From Ruegeria arenilitoris (GTDB taxonomy: Bacteria > Pseudomonadota > Alphaproteobacteria > Rhodobacterales > Rhodobacteraceae), in contig NZ_WQCA01000011.1 in assembly GCF_013032445.1 (NCBI RefSeq), forward strand, positions 1 through 64,000: a DNA stretch of 64,000 bases, in the 5' to 3' direction. This document shows positions 35,026 through 46,360 of this stretch, in pieces. The translations under genes and the position numbers were made by a program. Each line of letters starts with the position of its first letter. Within the stretch, counting starts at the first letter, position 1. The notes below the pieces were generated by a model. The model was not told the DNA's origin. It worked only from the letters and a program-made list of their open reading frames with translations, and searched no databases.

Positions 35026-35283
35026 TTACTTTCCCCATTGTTCCTGCGCTTTGTTGCGGGCTTCAGCGTCCAGTTGGTTGGACCCTTTGGCATATCCGCT
35101 CGCCTCAGAGGCGCGCACCAGTTTCAGATAGGCCAGCACGCCCATGATCAGCCCGGCAAAGGCCAGGATCGCGGCGATAGTCAGCTGACCATCCGTCAGA
35201 TCGTCCGAGGTGATGGCGATGTATCCAAAGGCCCAGAACCCGGCCCACGAGATGACGTTGATGATGGCGATGAATTTGGTCAT
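35026..35283 (-). CDS. small two-helix membrane protein of the liv operon
   Basis: 85 aa. Two hydrophobic segments (~5-24 AIINVISWAGFWAFGYIAI and ~34-54 LTIAAILAFAGLIMGVLAYL) are followed by a charged cytosolic tail (EASGYAKGSNQLDAEARNKAQEQWGK). It sits between livH (3-base gap) and livM (3-base gap), tightly enough that production with the permeases is clearly intended. I do not recognise a family. It could be an accessory subunit or assembly factor of the transporter. Confidence 0.8.
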   Translation of the reverse strand: MTKFIAIINVISWAGFWAFGYIAITSDDLTDGQLTIAAILAFAGLIMGVLAYLKLVRASEASGYAKGSNQLDAEARNKAQEQWGK

Positions 35284-35286
35284 GCC

Positions 35287-36273
35287 CTACACCCTCTCGA
35301 TGATTTTCTCGCCGAACAGACCCTGTGGACGGAACACTAGGAAGATCAGCGCCAGCACATAGGCGAACCAGTTCTCGGTCGCGCCGCCGACCAGCGGGCC
35401 AATGGCGAACTCGAAAAGCTTCTCACCCACGCCGATGATCAGCCCGCCCACGATGGCTCCAGGGATAGAGGTGAACCCGCCCAGCATCAGCACTGGCAGC
35501 GCCTTGAGCGCGATCAACGACAACGAGAACTGCACGCCCGACTTGGTGCCCCACATGATGCCTGCGACCAGCGCCACGAAACCCGCAACCGACCAGACCA
35601 TGATCCAGATGAAGTTCAGCGAAATCCCAACAGACAGCGCCGCCTGATGGTCATCCGCCACAGCGCGCATCGCCCGACCCTGTTTGGTGTACTGGCTGAA
35701 CGCGACCAGAGCCGCCACCAGCAGCGCCGCAATCACCGTCGCCACAATGTCCAGATTGTCGATGAAGAAGCCATACCCGAAGATGTTGAATGTCGTCTCA
35801 TCGATCCACAGGTTGATACCCTGAGGCAGGCCCACATCCAGTGTCTTGATCTCAGACCCCCACATCAGGTCAGCCACGCCTTCAAGGAAATAGGCCAGAC
35901 CAATGGTGGCCATGAACAGGATGATCGGTTCCTGCCCGACCAGATGGCGCATGACGAACCGCTGCACCGCCCAGGCCAGAAGTACCATGACGACCATAGT
36001 CAGGATGATCGCCAGCAGCGCCGGGACGTTCCAGCCGAAATAGTGGATATGCGTACCAAAAGTCGCGTTGATCAGATGCGCAAAAGGAACCTGCCCATTC
36101 ATGATCCCGACCAGTGTCATCGCCGCGAACAGGGCCATAACACCTTGAGCATAATTGAATATCCCCGAGGCCTTGTAGATCAGCACAAAGCCCAGCGCGA
36201 CCAGCGCATAAAGAACCCCGGCCATCAGACCGTTGAGGATGACCTCCATCGCGAATACGAGTTGTTCAGGCAT
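35287..36273 (-). CDS. livH: branched-chain-type ABC transporter permease (LivH family)
   Basis: 328 aa. LivH signatures: GVLYALVALGFVLIYKASGIFNYAQGVMAL near the N-terminus, MATIGLAYFLEGVADLMWG, and the docking loop GRAMRAVADDHQAALSVGISLNFIW region at ~200-225. IPGAIVGGLIIGVGEKLFEF and FVFRPQGLFGEK-like C-terminus (LVFRPQGLFGEKIIERV) complete it. About eight helices. It forms the inner-membrane channel with LivM. The livG gene is 29 bases upstream and the small membrane protein 3 bases downstream. Confidence 0.93.
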   Translation of the reverse strand: MPEQLVFAMEVILNGLMAGVLYALVALGFVLIYKASGIFNYAQGVMALFAAMTLVGIMNGQVPFAHLINATFGTHIHYFGWNVPALLAIILTMVVMVLLAWAVQRFVMRHLVGQEPIILFMATIGLAYFLEGVADLMWGSEIKTLDVGLPQGINLWIDETTFNIFGYGFFIDNLDIVATVIAALLVAALVAFSQYTKQGRAMRAVADDHQAALSVGISLNFIWIMVWSVAGFVALVAGIMWGTKSGVQFSLSLIALKALPVLMLGGFTSIPGAIVGGLIIGVGEKLFEFAIGPLVGGATENWFAYVLALIFLVFRPQGLFGEKIIERV

Positions 36274-36302
36274 CTGTGCCTCCCCACATGTCTGTCCGAT
36301 GC

Positions 36303-37121
36303 TCAGTCATGACTGACCCCCAGATAGGCGTCGATGACGTCCTGGTTGCTGCGCACCTCATCCGGTGTGCCGTCGCCGATCTTCTTGCCGTAATCCATCA
36401 CGACCACCCGGTCGCTCAGGTCCATCACCACGCCCATATCGTGTTCGATCAGCGCGATGGTGGTGCCGAACTCGTCATTCACGTCGAGGATAAAGCGGCT
36501 CATGTCCTCTTTCTCTTCCACGTTCATGCCTGCCATCGGTTCATCCAGCAGCAACAGTTTGGGCTCTGCCGCCAGCGCGCGCGCCAGCTCGACCCGCTTT
36601 TTCAACCCGTAAGGCAGGCGCGATACCGGCGTCTTGCGGATGTGCTGGATTTCCAGAAAGTCGATGATCTTTTCGACAGCTTCGCGGTTTTCAACCTCTT
36701 CCGCCTCGGCTTTGCCTTTCCACCAGGCTTGCTGGAACATGTTGGTCTTCATGTAGTTCAGCCGCCCGGTCATGACGTTGTCCAAAACGCTCATGCCTTC
36801 GAAAAGGGCGATGTTCTGGAACGTACGCGCGATCCCCTGCCGCGCTACCTCATAGGGGCGCATCGGCGGGCGCTTTGACCCATGAAACCAGACCTCGCCC
36901 TCCTGCGGGACATAAAACCCCGAGATCACGTTCAGCATCGAGGACTTGCCCGCCCCGTTCGGTCCAATAATGGCGCGGATCTCACCCTCGCGAATGTCGA
37001 ACGAGATATCCTTGATTGCCACGACACCGCCGAAACGCAGGGTTATGTTCTTCATCTCCATCACCACGCCGCCGATTTTGCGGCCGTCCTCGGTGACATA
37101 TCCTTCGGTTCTATCCAGCAT
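36303..37121 (-). CDS. livG: branched-chain-type ABC transporter ATPase (LivG family)
   Basis: 272 aa. Walker A IGPNGAGKSSMLN, signature LPYGLKKRVELARALAAEP (Y-G-L-K-K-R replacing the strict S-G-G-Q-Q-R, as in many LivG proteins of this group), Walker B LLLLDEPMAGMNVEEKEDM and H-loop IALIEHDMGVVMDLSDRVVVMDYG are all seen. The first ~20 residues (MLDRTEGYVTEDGRKIGGV) precede the ATPase core. It works with LivF. It starts 78 bases after the acyl-CoA ligase stop and is part of the same transcript. Confidence 0.93.
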   Translation of the reverse strand: MLDRTEGYVTEDGRKIGGVVMEMKNITLRFGGVVAIKDISFDIREGEIRAIIGPNGAGKSSMLNVISGFYVPQEGEVWFHGSKRPPMRPYEVARQGIARTFQNIALFEGMSVLDNVMTGRLNYMKTNMFQQAWWKGKAEAEEVENREAVEKIIDFLEIQHIRKTPVSRLPYGLKKRVELARALAAEPKLLLLDEPMAGMNVEEKEDMSRFILDVNDEFGTTIALIEHDMGVVMDLSDRVVVMDYGKKIGDGTPDEVRSNQDVIDAYLGVSHD

Positions 37122-37199
37122 CAGCCCCTCCCAGACTTACGCAAACATGGGACGGCGGGCGGGGCGACGACCGCAGGTCGAGCGGCGCATGACCGGCCC

Positions 37200-39173
37200 T
37201 CATTCCGCAGCCACCTTGTGCTGCGCGACCGGCACAACCGGCGCATCCACAATCTGCAATGTCGCTGAGATCGACCCCTTGCGACCGTCCTCATAAGTCA
37301 CCTCGGTTGTGGTCGAGACCGTTTCGGATCCGTCATACAGCGCTGCGATAATGTCGCTGAACTTCTCCTCGACGAACCCGCGCCGCACCTTCCGCGTCCG
37401 CGTCATCTCGCCGTCATCCGCGTCCAGTTCCTTGTGCAGCACCACAAAGCGATGCACCTGGCAGCCCGACAGCATTTCATCGGCAGCGACGGACTTGTTC
37501 ACCTCTTCCACATGGCTGCGAATCGTCTCTAACACACGCGGATGGCCCGCCAACTCTTGGTAAGACGCATAAGCCACGTTGTTGCGTTCCGCCCAGTTAC
37601 CCACTGCGGTCAGGTCGATATTGATGAAGGCCACGCATTGATCCCGGCCATTGCCAAACAGCACAACTTCCAAAATGTCGGGATAGAACTTCAGCTTGTT
37701 CTCAACATATTTCGGCGCGAACATTGACCCATCGGCCATTTTGCCCACGTCCTTGGCGCGGTCGATAATCCGCAGATGACCCGAATTCTCTTCGATGAAC
37801 CCGGCATCACCGGTGGCCACCCAGCCCTCGGCATCTTTGGTCGAGGCGGTTGAATCCGGATTGTTGTAATACTCGACGAACACACCGGGCGAGCGGTAGT
37901 GGATCTCACCATTGTCGTCGATCTTCAACTCAACCGCCGGGGCTGGTACACCCACCGTATCCGCGCGCACCTCACCATCCGGCTGGACGGTGATGAACAC
38001 AGTCGCCTCGGTCTGGCCGTAGAGCTGTTTCAGGTTGATGCCAAGCGAGCGGTAGAAATCGAAAATCTCCGGCCCGATCGCCTCACCGGCCGTATATCCC
38101 ACACGGAACCGGCCATAACCCAGTGTATCCTTCAGCGGCCCGTAGACCAGCAGATTGCCCAGCGCGTATTTCAGGCGGTCACCAAAACCCACAGGCTTTC
38201 CATCCAGCAACAGACCCCCGACTTTCTTGGCGTGCGCCATGAAATGGTGGAACATGCGCTGCTTCAGCTTGCCCGCATCCTCCATCCGGATCATCACGTT
38301 GGTCAGCTGAGTCTCGAACACGCGCGGCGGGGCGAAGAAATAGGTTGGCCCGATCTCACGCAGGTCAGTCATCATCGTGTCAGCGCTTTCAGGACAGTTC
38401 ACGCAGAAACCGCACCAATAAGCCTGACCGATGGAAAAGATGAAGTCGCCGACCCATGCCATCGGCAGGTAAGACAGGATGTCCTCGTTCCGGGTCAGGT
38501 GATCGAACTCGGCCGAGTTTTTGGCGCTTTCGATTACGTTGCGGTTCGACAGCACAACACCTTTGGGCTTGCCCGTTGTACCCGAGGTATATAGCATCAC
38601 GCAGGTATCGTCATAGGTGATCGCTGCAGTCCGCTTGTCCAGTTCCGCGTCGAAGCGCGCGTGACCCGCGCTTCCTTCGGCCATGATGTCGTCAAGCGCG
38701 TTCATCTGGGAATGGTCGTATTTCCGCATCCCACGCTTGTCGGTATAGAGGATGTGTTTGACCTGATGCAGGTTTTCCTGAATCTCAATGACCTTGTCGA
38801 CCTGCTCCTGATCACCGCAGACCACGTATTTTGCGCCACAGTGTTCCAGAACATAGGCCATCTCTTCGGCCACGGAATCCTGATACAAAGGCACCGGCAC
38901 CGCGCCCACCATCTGCGCGGCCACCATCGACCAGTAATGCGCCGGACGGTTGCGACCGATCACGGCAATATGGTCACCCTTTTCAACGCCAATCTCCAGA
39001 AAACCAAGCGCAATTGCCCGAATCTCCCTGGCCGTTTCCGCCCAGGTCCAGCATTGCCAGATGCCAAATTCCTTTTCCCGATAGGCCGGGGCGTCCCCGA
39101 ACTGTGTCGCATTACGATGTAGCAGCGCCGGAAGGGAGGCCATCCCGTCCGCGCCCGACTGCGTCTGAGCCAA
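37200..39173 (-). CDS. long-chain fatty-acid-CoA ligase family protein (AMP-binding)
   Basis: 657 aa from TTG at 39173, chosen because GGGGAGGAG lies about nine bases upstream; a start at 39245 is the longer alternative. The adenylate-forming motifs are canonical: YTSGTTGKPKGVVLSNRN (A3), AYWCGFCVNCPES unusual, YGQTEATVFITV (A5), GWVATGDAGFIEENSGHLRIIDRAKD (A7-A8 region) and KYVENKLKF (A10 region). It is of the large ~650-residue FACS type. It activates a carboxylic acid with ATP and CoA. As first gene of the liv-type operon it probably traps the imported acid as CoA ester. Confidence 0.9.
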   Translation of the reverse strand: MAQTQSGADGMASLPALLHRNATQFGDAPAYREKEFGIWQCWTWAETAREIRAIALGFLEIGVEKGDHIAVIGRNRPAHYWSMVAAQMVGAVPVPLYQDSVAEEMAYVLEHCGAKYVVCGDQEQVDKVIEIQENLHQVKHILYTDKRGMRKYDHSQMNALDDIMAEGSAGHARFDAELDKRTAAITYDDTCVMLYTSGTTGKPKGVVLSNRNVIESAKNSAEFDHLTRNEDILSYLPMAWVGDFIFSIGQAYWCGFCVNCPESADTMMTDLREIGPTYFFAPPRVFETQLTNVMIRMEDAGKLKQRMFHHFMAHAKKVGGLLLDGKPVGFGDRLKYALGNLLVYGPLKDTLGYGRFRVGYTAGEAIGPEIFDFYRSLGINLKQLYGQTEATVFITVQPDGEVRADTVGVPAPAVELKIDDNGEIHYRSPGVFVEYYNNPDSTASTKDAEGWVATGDAGFIEENSGHLRIIDRAKDVGKMADGSMFAPKYVENKLKFYPDILEVVLFGNGRDQCVAFINIDLTAVGNWAERNNVAYASYQELAGHPRVLETIRSHVEEVNKSVAADEMLSGCQVHRFVVLHKELDADDGEMTRTRKVRRGFVEEKFSDIIAALYDGSETVSTTTEVTYEDGRKGSISATLQIVDAPVVPVAQHKVAAE

Positions 39174-39444
39174 TCTCTCTCTCCTCCCCATCCGACCCCT
39201 CCCCGGGCCGGAAATGGCAGGTCCGAGCATAAACCCGGACACCAATGCCCCGTTTAAGGGACAGTGGCACGATCAGCGTCAACTTTTGCCTGATGTTTTC
39301 TCAATTCTTACGAATTGTAACAGGGGCAGAAGAGGCGCCTATGTTGCCTGATGTGCTTTTAACGAGAATGGATCGGGAAGCAGAAAAGTTGACGTAAGGG
39401 CACCCCAATGCGATCCTAAACCTTATTTTCTTTGGGAGAGTGTT

Positions 39445-39864
39445 ATGAAACTTATTTTCACAACGGCACTACTGGCTTTTGCATCAACCGGCGCATTGGC
39501 GGAAGATCAGAGTTCCGACGACGTCCATTGGAGCATTGTCATGTCCATCAACGAGGGTATGGAGGACAATGTTGTGCCGCTATTGACGCGGATGTCAGAT
39601 GCAACGATGACCAATGAACCCGATGCTTTGATCTATGAATATATGCGGTCCGGGGACGCGGTACATATCTACGAACGTTACGCCAATAATGCGGCGGCAA
39701 TGGTTCATATGGGAAACTTTGGTTCCAATTTCGCGGACGATTTTTTTGCTACTTTCACTGTCGAGAGCATAGCCGTCTATGGCCCGGCCGAGGATGATCT
39801 CAAAGAGGTCTTTGCAGACGCTCCTGCTGTCTACCTGGAGAAGATCGCGGGCTTTGCCCGCTGA
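39445..39864 (+). CDS. periplasmic ABM-fold-like protein
   Basis: 139 aa from ATG, with GGGAGAG seven bases upstream. The signal peptide is MKLIFTTALLAFASTGALA (cleavage near residue 19). The mature ~120 residues read like a dimeric alpha/beta-barrel antibiotic-biosynthesis-monooxygenase domain: HWSIVMSINEGMEDNVVPLLTRM (strand then helix), ALIYEYMRSGDAVHIYERYANNAAAMVHMGNF (strand, helix) and TFTVESIAVYGPAED (last strand). The family includes cofactor-free monooxygenases and heme-degrading enzymes, normally cytoplasmic, so an exported member is unusual. Activity is not readable. Monocistronic, divergent from the liv operon. Confidence 0.75.
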   Translation: MKLIFTTALLAFASTGALAEDQSSDDVHWSIVMSINEGMEDNVVPLLTRMSDATMTNEPDALIYEYMRSGDAVHIYERYANNAAAMVHMGNFGSNFADDFFATFTVESIAVYGPAEDDLKEVFADAPAVYLEKIAGFAR

Positions 39865-39940
39865 CCTTGGTTAGTGTATTCAGCCAAACGTGCGGGTCCG
39901 AACTGATAAGATAGCCAACAAGTAACCTCGGCATTTCGCG

Positions 39941-40339
39941 CTACAACCAATCCCGCAGGATAGGTATCAGCGGCACGTCCGCTGCGGGCATCGGATAATT
40001 CCTCAGATCGTTCGCCCGCACCCATTTCAGAGCCTGTCCTTCCTTGGACTGCGGAATCCCCTCCCACTTGCGGCAGGCAAACAGTGGCATCAGCAGGTGA
40101 AAGTCATCATAGCTGTGACTGGCAAAGGTCAGCGGCGCAAGGCACGAGGCCCAGGTGTCGATGCCCAGTTCCTCGTGCAATTCGCGGATCAGAGCGGCCT
40201 CGGGGGTTTCGCCGGGTTCGATCTTGCCGCCGGGGAATTCCCACAAACCGGCCATGGACTTGCCCTCGGGGCGCTGCGCCAGCAGCACCCGGCCCTCGAT
40301 GTCGATCAGGGCGACAGCAGAAACTAAGACAGTTTTCAC
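39941..40339 (-). CDS. mutT: 8-oxo-dGTP diphosphatase (Nudix, MutT)
   Basis: 132 aa from GTG at 40339, overlapping the argJ stop (GTGA). The Nudix box lies at residues 38-60 with all key residues (G38, E43, R52-E53, E56-E57, G59). KSMAGLWEFPGGK before it, and the C-terminal segment KWVRANDLRNYPMPAADVPLI, are typical of MutT. It hydrolyses 8-oxo-dGTP to the monophosphate and so prevents A:T to C:G errors. It is the last gene of ppiC-argJ-mutT and translationally coupled to argJ. Other Nudix substrates are possible but the sequence is close to classical MutT. Confidence 0.9.
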   Translation of the reverse strand: MKTVLVSAVALIDIEGRVLLAQRPEGKSMAGLWEFPGGKIEPGETPEAALIRELHEELGIDTWASCLAPLTFASHSYDDFHLLMPLFACRKWEGIPQSKEGQALKWVRANDLRNYPMPAADVPLIPILRDWL

Positions 40340-41562
40340 GAGCGATAATCCGCGTTGATCTCGATATAGCCATGGGTCAGATCGCAGGTCCAAACGGTGG
40401 ATTTCCCCTCGCCCAGACCCAGATCGACGGCAATCACCAGATCCTGACCTTTCATATAGGCGGCAGCGTCTTCCTCGCGGTAATCGGGACTGACCCAGCC
40501 TTTTTCGGCCACCAGAATATCACCGAAGGAAATGCTCAGCAGGTCGCGGTCCGCCGCCGCACCGGATTTGCCGATGGCCATGACTACACGGCCCCAGTTC
40601 GGGTCTTCACCGGCGATCGCGGTTTTCACCAGCGGCGAGTTCGCAATCGCCAGACCGTGCACCTTGGCATCGGCGTCCGAGGCCGCTCCGGTCACGCGGA
40701 TTTCAACGAATTTCGTGGCGCCTTCTCCGTCGCGCACCACTTGCTGCGCAAGGTTCAGCATCACGGTTTCCAACGCTTCGGCAAAAGCCGAATTGTCGGT
40801 GGCATCCACACCCGACGCACCGGTCGCGCACAGCAACAGGCTGTCCGAGGTCGAAGTGTCGCTGTCCACAGTGATACAGTTGAACGTGCGGTCGGTCTGC
40901 GCGCCCAACATCGCCTGCAACGCTGATTGTTCAATCTGCGCATCGGTGAAGATATAGACCAGCATCGTCGCCATATCCGGCGCGATCATACCCGATCCCT
41001 TGGCAATCCCTGCAATAGAGACTGTTTTGCCATCAATCTCGACCTGCGCGCTTGCGCCTTTCGGGAAGGTGTCCGTGGTCATGATCGCCCGCGCGGCGTC
41101 TTCGATGGCGTGGCGGCTGAGTCCCGATTTCAGCGCTTCAAGCTGCGATACGATACGGTCATGGGGCAGCGGTTCGCCAATCACGCCGGTGGACGAGGTA
41201 AAGACCCGTTCAACCGGAACGCCGGTGGTTTTGGAGACGGCCTGCGTCACTTCTGCCACCGAGGTCTGACCATAGTGCCCGGTGAAAGCGTTTGCATTGC
41301 CCGAGTTCACCAAAATCGCCGCCGGGCCATCACTGGCACCGCCAATCTTGTCCTGACAATCCAGCACCGGGGCGGCGCGCGTGGCCGATCGGGTGAACAC
41401 TCCGGCCACCGACGTGCCCGGATCGAGGACAGTCAGCATGACGTCTGTACGGCCCTGATAGCGCACGCCGGCTTCGACGGTGGCGAAACGCACACCGTCA
41501 ATTGCAGGCAATTCGGGGAAAGCCGCCGGAGCCAGCGGCGAGACCTTGGTGATCGTGGCCAC
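40336..41562 (-). CDS. argJ: bifunctional glutamate N-acetyltransferase / amino-acid acetyltransferase
   Basis: 408 aa, GTG start with AGGAG about nine bases upstream that overlaps the end of ppiC. It transfers acetyl from N-acetylornithine to glutamate and, if bifunctional, acetylates glutamate with acetyl-CoA, in arginine synthesis. The autoprocessing site that yields alpha and beta subunits is in KGSGMIAPDMATMLVYIFTD; the Thr of A-T-M-L becomes the N-terminal nucleophile. The oxyanion-hole region VFTSSTGVIGEPLPHDR and the C-terminal CDLTHGYIEINADYRS are also family-specific. It lies between ppiC and mutT in one transcript. Confidence 0.95.
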   Translation of the reverse strand: MATITKVSPLAPAAFPELPAIDGVRFATVEAGVRYQGRTDVMLTVLDPGTSVAGVFTRSATRAAPVLDCQDKIGGASDGPAAILVNSGNANAFTGHYGQTSVAEVTQAVSKTTGVPVERVFTSSTGVIGEPLPHDRIVSQLEALKSGLSRHAIEDAARAIMTTDTFPKGASAQVEIDGKTVSIAGIAKGSGMIAPDMATMLVYIFTDAQIEQSALQAMLGAQTDRTFNCITVDSDTSTSDSLLLCATGASGVDATDNSAFAEALETVMLNLAQQVVRDGEGATKFVEIRVTGAASDADAKVHGLAIANSPLVKTAIAGEDPNWGRVVMAIGKSGAAADRDLLSISFGDILVAEKGWVSPDYREEDAAAYMKGQDLVIAVDLGLGEGKSTVWTCDLTHGYIEINADYRS

Positions 41563-41568
41563 GGGCTT

Positions 41569-42417
41569 TTACTCCTGAATCAGGTCTGTCTGACGCAGAA
41601 CTTCGGGACCAACGCCTTCCAGCGCCGGACGTTCGATCTCGGCCTGCTGGGTCAGTTCGTCGATACGGGCCTGAATGACCTCTTGCTGCAGGGCCTGAGT
41701 CAGTTCAGCGCGCACCTGATCCAGTTCGGGCGCTTCGGATTTGCGCTTGTCGTTCAGGGTGACAACGTGCCAGCCGAACTGGGTTTTCACAGGCTCGGAC
41801 ATTTGCCCTTTTTCCAGGCTGATCACAGCGGCTTCGAATGCAGGCACCATCTGACCCGACCCGAACCAGCCCAGTTCACCACCGTTGGGGCCTGACGGTC
41901 CAGTGGATTTCTCTTTCGCCAGTTCTGCGAAATCGGCACCGTCGTCCAGCTGCGCCTTGATCTCTTTGGCCTCTTCTTCGGTTTTCACAAGGATGTGGCT
42001 GGCGTTGTACTCATCCGCGCCTTGGAAATCGGCGTATTGCGCATCATAAGCAGCCTGGATCGCCTCGTCCGTCAACTCTGCCTCAAGCAGCGCATTTGCC
42101 GTCTGAACCGCCAGCAACGAACGCGTCTCATTCTCCAATGCCAGCGAATTCAGCTTGGACAGTGCGTCCTGCTGCTGACCCAGAAGCGCCTGTTGAATAA
42201 GTTGGTCAATAATCAGGTCATACAGCACGTCATCTTCGACTTGCTGGAATTGCTCGGGCAGCGCAGCGGCGGTGGCGATGATGTGACCCAATGTGATTTC
42301 ATCCCCGTTCACACGCGCCACAACGGTTGCGGCATCGGGCTTTGTTTCGGCGGCCAATGGCAGAGCCATCACGGCAGCAAGTGCCAGAGATGGCAGAAAA
42401 GTGAGGCCTTTGGGCAT
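41569..42417 (-). CDS. periplasmic parvulin-type peptidyl-prolyl isomerase
   Basis: 282 aa with a signal peptide (MPKGLTFLPSLALAAVMALPLAA). An N-terminal SurA/PrsA-like chaperone region with a long helical stretch is followed by a parvulin domain from about residue 134. This contains YNASHILVKTEEEAKEI, FAELAKEKSTGPSGPNGGELGWFGSGQMVPAFE and VKTQFGWHVVTLNDKR. It catalyses cis-trans isomerisation of proline bonds and helps folding of exported proteins. The ATG has AGGAT seven bases upstream. It is divergent from secA (176-base gap), so export motor and folding helper are head to head. First gene of ppiC-argJ-mutT. Confidence 0.92.
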   Translation of the reverse strand: MPKGLTFLPSLALAAVMALPLAAETKPDAATVVARVNGDEITLGHIIATAAALPEQFQQVEDDVLYDLIIDQLIQQALLGQQQDALSKLNSLALENETRSLLAVQTANALLEAELTDEAIQAAYDAQYADFQGADEYNASHILVKTEEEAKEIKAQLDDGADFAELAKEKSTGPSGPNGGELGWFGSGQMVPAFEAAVISLEKGQMSEPVKTQFGWHVVTLNDKRKSEAPELDQVRAELTQALQQEVIQARIDELTQQAEIERPALEGVGPEVLRQTDLIQE

Positions 42418-42593
42418 GGATTTATCCTATTTCTTTGCCGCGACAGGGCGCAGCGTTGACACTCTGGAACCTGCCGCTTACATCGCTTTGAAGCCTTGGA
42501 CAGGGCCGCCTTTCACCCCCCGTATCTATGGGTTGCGCGCAAGGTGGGCAAGCCTGTCGCAACCAAGACAAGAACAGATCCGCTGGAGTGAAC

Positions 42594-45311
<2,718 letters not shown>

Positions 45312-45343
45312 CGTAATGGCGATCAAGACACATTGAGTCCCCG

Positions 45344-45366
45344 TCACGGCCACATATTGGCCGTGA
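45344..45366 (+). terminator. hairpin after secA
   Basis: A 9-bp perfect stem (TCACGGCCA / TGGCCGTGA) with a 5-base loop, 33 bases after the secA stop. Only TTCGT follows, so intrinsic termination is weak. Confidence 0.5.
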
Positions 45367-45411
45367 TTCGTGACCAATGTGCGACTCGCTCCTTCAACTG
45401 GGGAGGGTGTC

Positions 45412-46335
45412 ATGTTTGTAATTAGAAACTACGTAACCACCGGCGGTACAGTCGCATGTGCCCTTGCTATCGGTTACCTGATGCAAAATGGAAACCCTGC
45501 GGAACCAAACAGTTCGCAGGATCTTGAAGTTGCGTCAACTGAGCAAACCGCCGTGTTTTCCGGGCTGGAGGACATCGTCCTGACCTCCTCGTCTCCTGCC
45601 CCGGAAACAGACCAAGCTACCACTTCGGCGCAACGGACACTCAACCCCAGCTGGTCAGCCCCCTCTGATCGAGCCAACTGTGGCCTTAGCGCCCGGGCAC
45701 GTGCCGTACCTGGTGCGGCAGCTCGCCTGATCGTCAAAGCCCCCTGCCATAGCAATGAACGGATTGAGGTGCATCACAGCGGCCTGACCGTCACGCAGGA
45801 AACAGACGCAAATGGCACATTGGATCTGACCATACCGGCCTTGTCGGAATACGCGATCTTTCTGATCTCTCTTGACGATCAGAAGGGGACCGTAGCCACC
45901 ACTCACATTCCCGACATCGGCCAATATTCGCGCGTTGCCCTGCAATGGAAGGGTGAGACTGATCTGCAGATCCACGCGTTGGAGTTTGGCGCGAGCTATG
46001 GCGATGCGGGCCATGTTTCAGCCGGTTCGGGCACAGAAGGCACAGGCCAAGTCATGCATCTGGCCGAGTCTTCGTTCAGCGATTCCCGCAACGTTGAAAT
46101 CTATTCCTTCCCCGCGGCGCGATCGCACCAATCGGGTTCGATCGCATTAACCGTCGAGGCCGAGGTAACCGAAGCCAATTGCGGCCAGGACCTGAGCGTA
46201 CAATCTATGGAATTGCACGCCGACCGGACCCTTCGGTCGCGCGATCTGACACTCAGCTTTCCGGATTGTTCCAAAACCGGTGAGTTTCTGGTGTTGAATA
46301 ATCTGCTTCAAAACCTGACAATCGCGGCAAACTAA
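45412..46335 (+). CDS. exported protein of unknown function
   Basis: 307 aa from ATG at 45412, with GGGAGGGTG five bases upstream. One N-terminal hydrophobic segment (TTGGTVACALAIGYLM, ~9-24) suggests a signal anchor or Sec signal. A low-complexity Ser/Thr/Pro linker (~30-75) follows. The rest is probably beta-rich (RLIVKAPCHSNERIEVHHSGLTVTQETDANGTLDLTIPAL), with several cysteines (CGL, PCH, NCGQ, PDC) that could form disulfides in the periplasm. I do not recognise a family. The next gene starts 25 bases downstream and encodes a PstS-OmpA fusion, so the two likely form an envelope operon. Confidence 0.75.
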   Translation: MFVIRNYVTTGGTVACALAIGYLMQNGNPAEPNSSQDLEVASTEQTAVFSGLEDIVLTSSSPAPETDQATTSAQRTLNPSWSAPSDRANCGLSARARAVPGAAARLIVKAPCHSNERIEVHHSGLTVTQETDANGTLDLTIPALSEYAIFLISLDDQKGTVATTHIPDIGQYSRVALQWKGETDLQIHALEFGASYGDAGHVSAGSGTEGTGQVMHLAESSFSDSRNVEIYSFPAARSHQSGSIALTVEAEVTEANCGQDLSVQSMELHADRTLRSRDLTLSFPDCSKTGEFLVLNNLLQNLTIAAN

Positions 46336-46360
46336 AACCGCAGGCAGGCTCGAACTTCCA

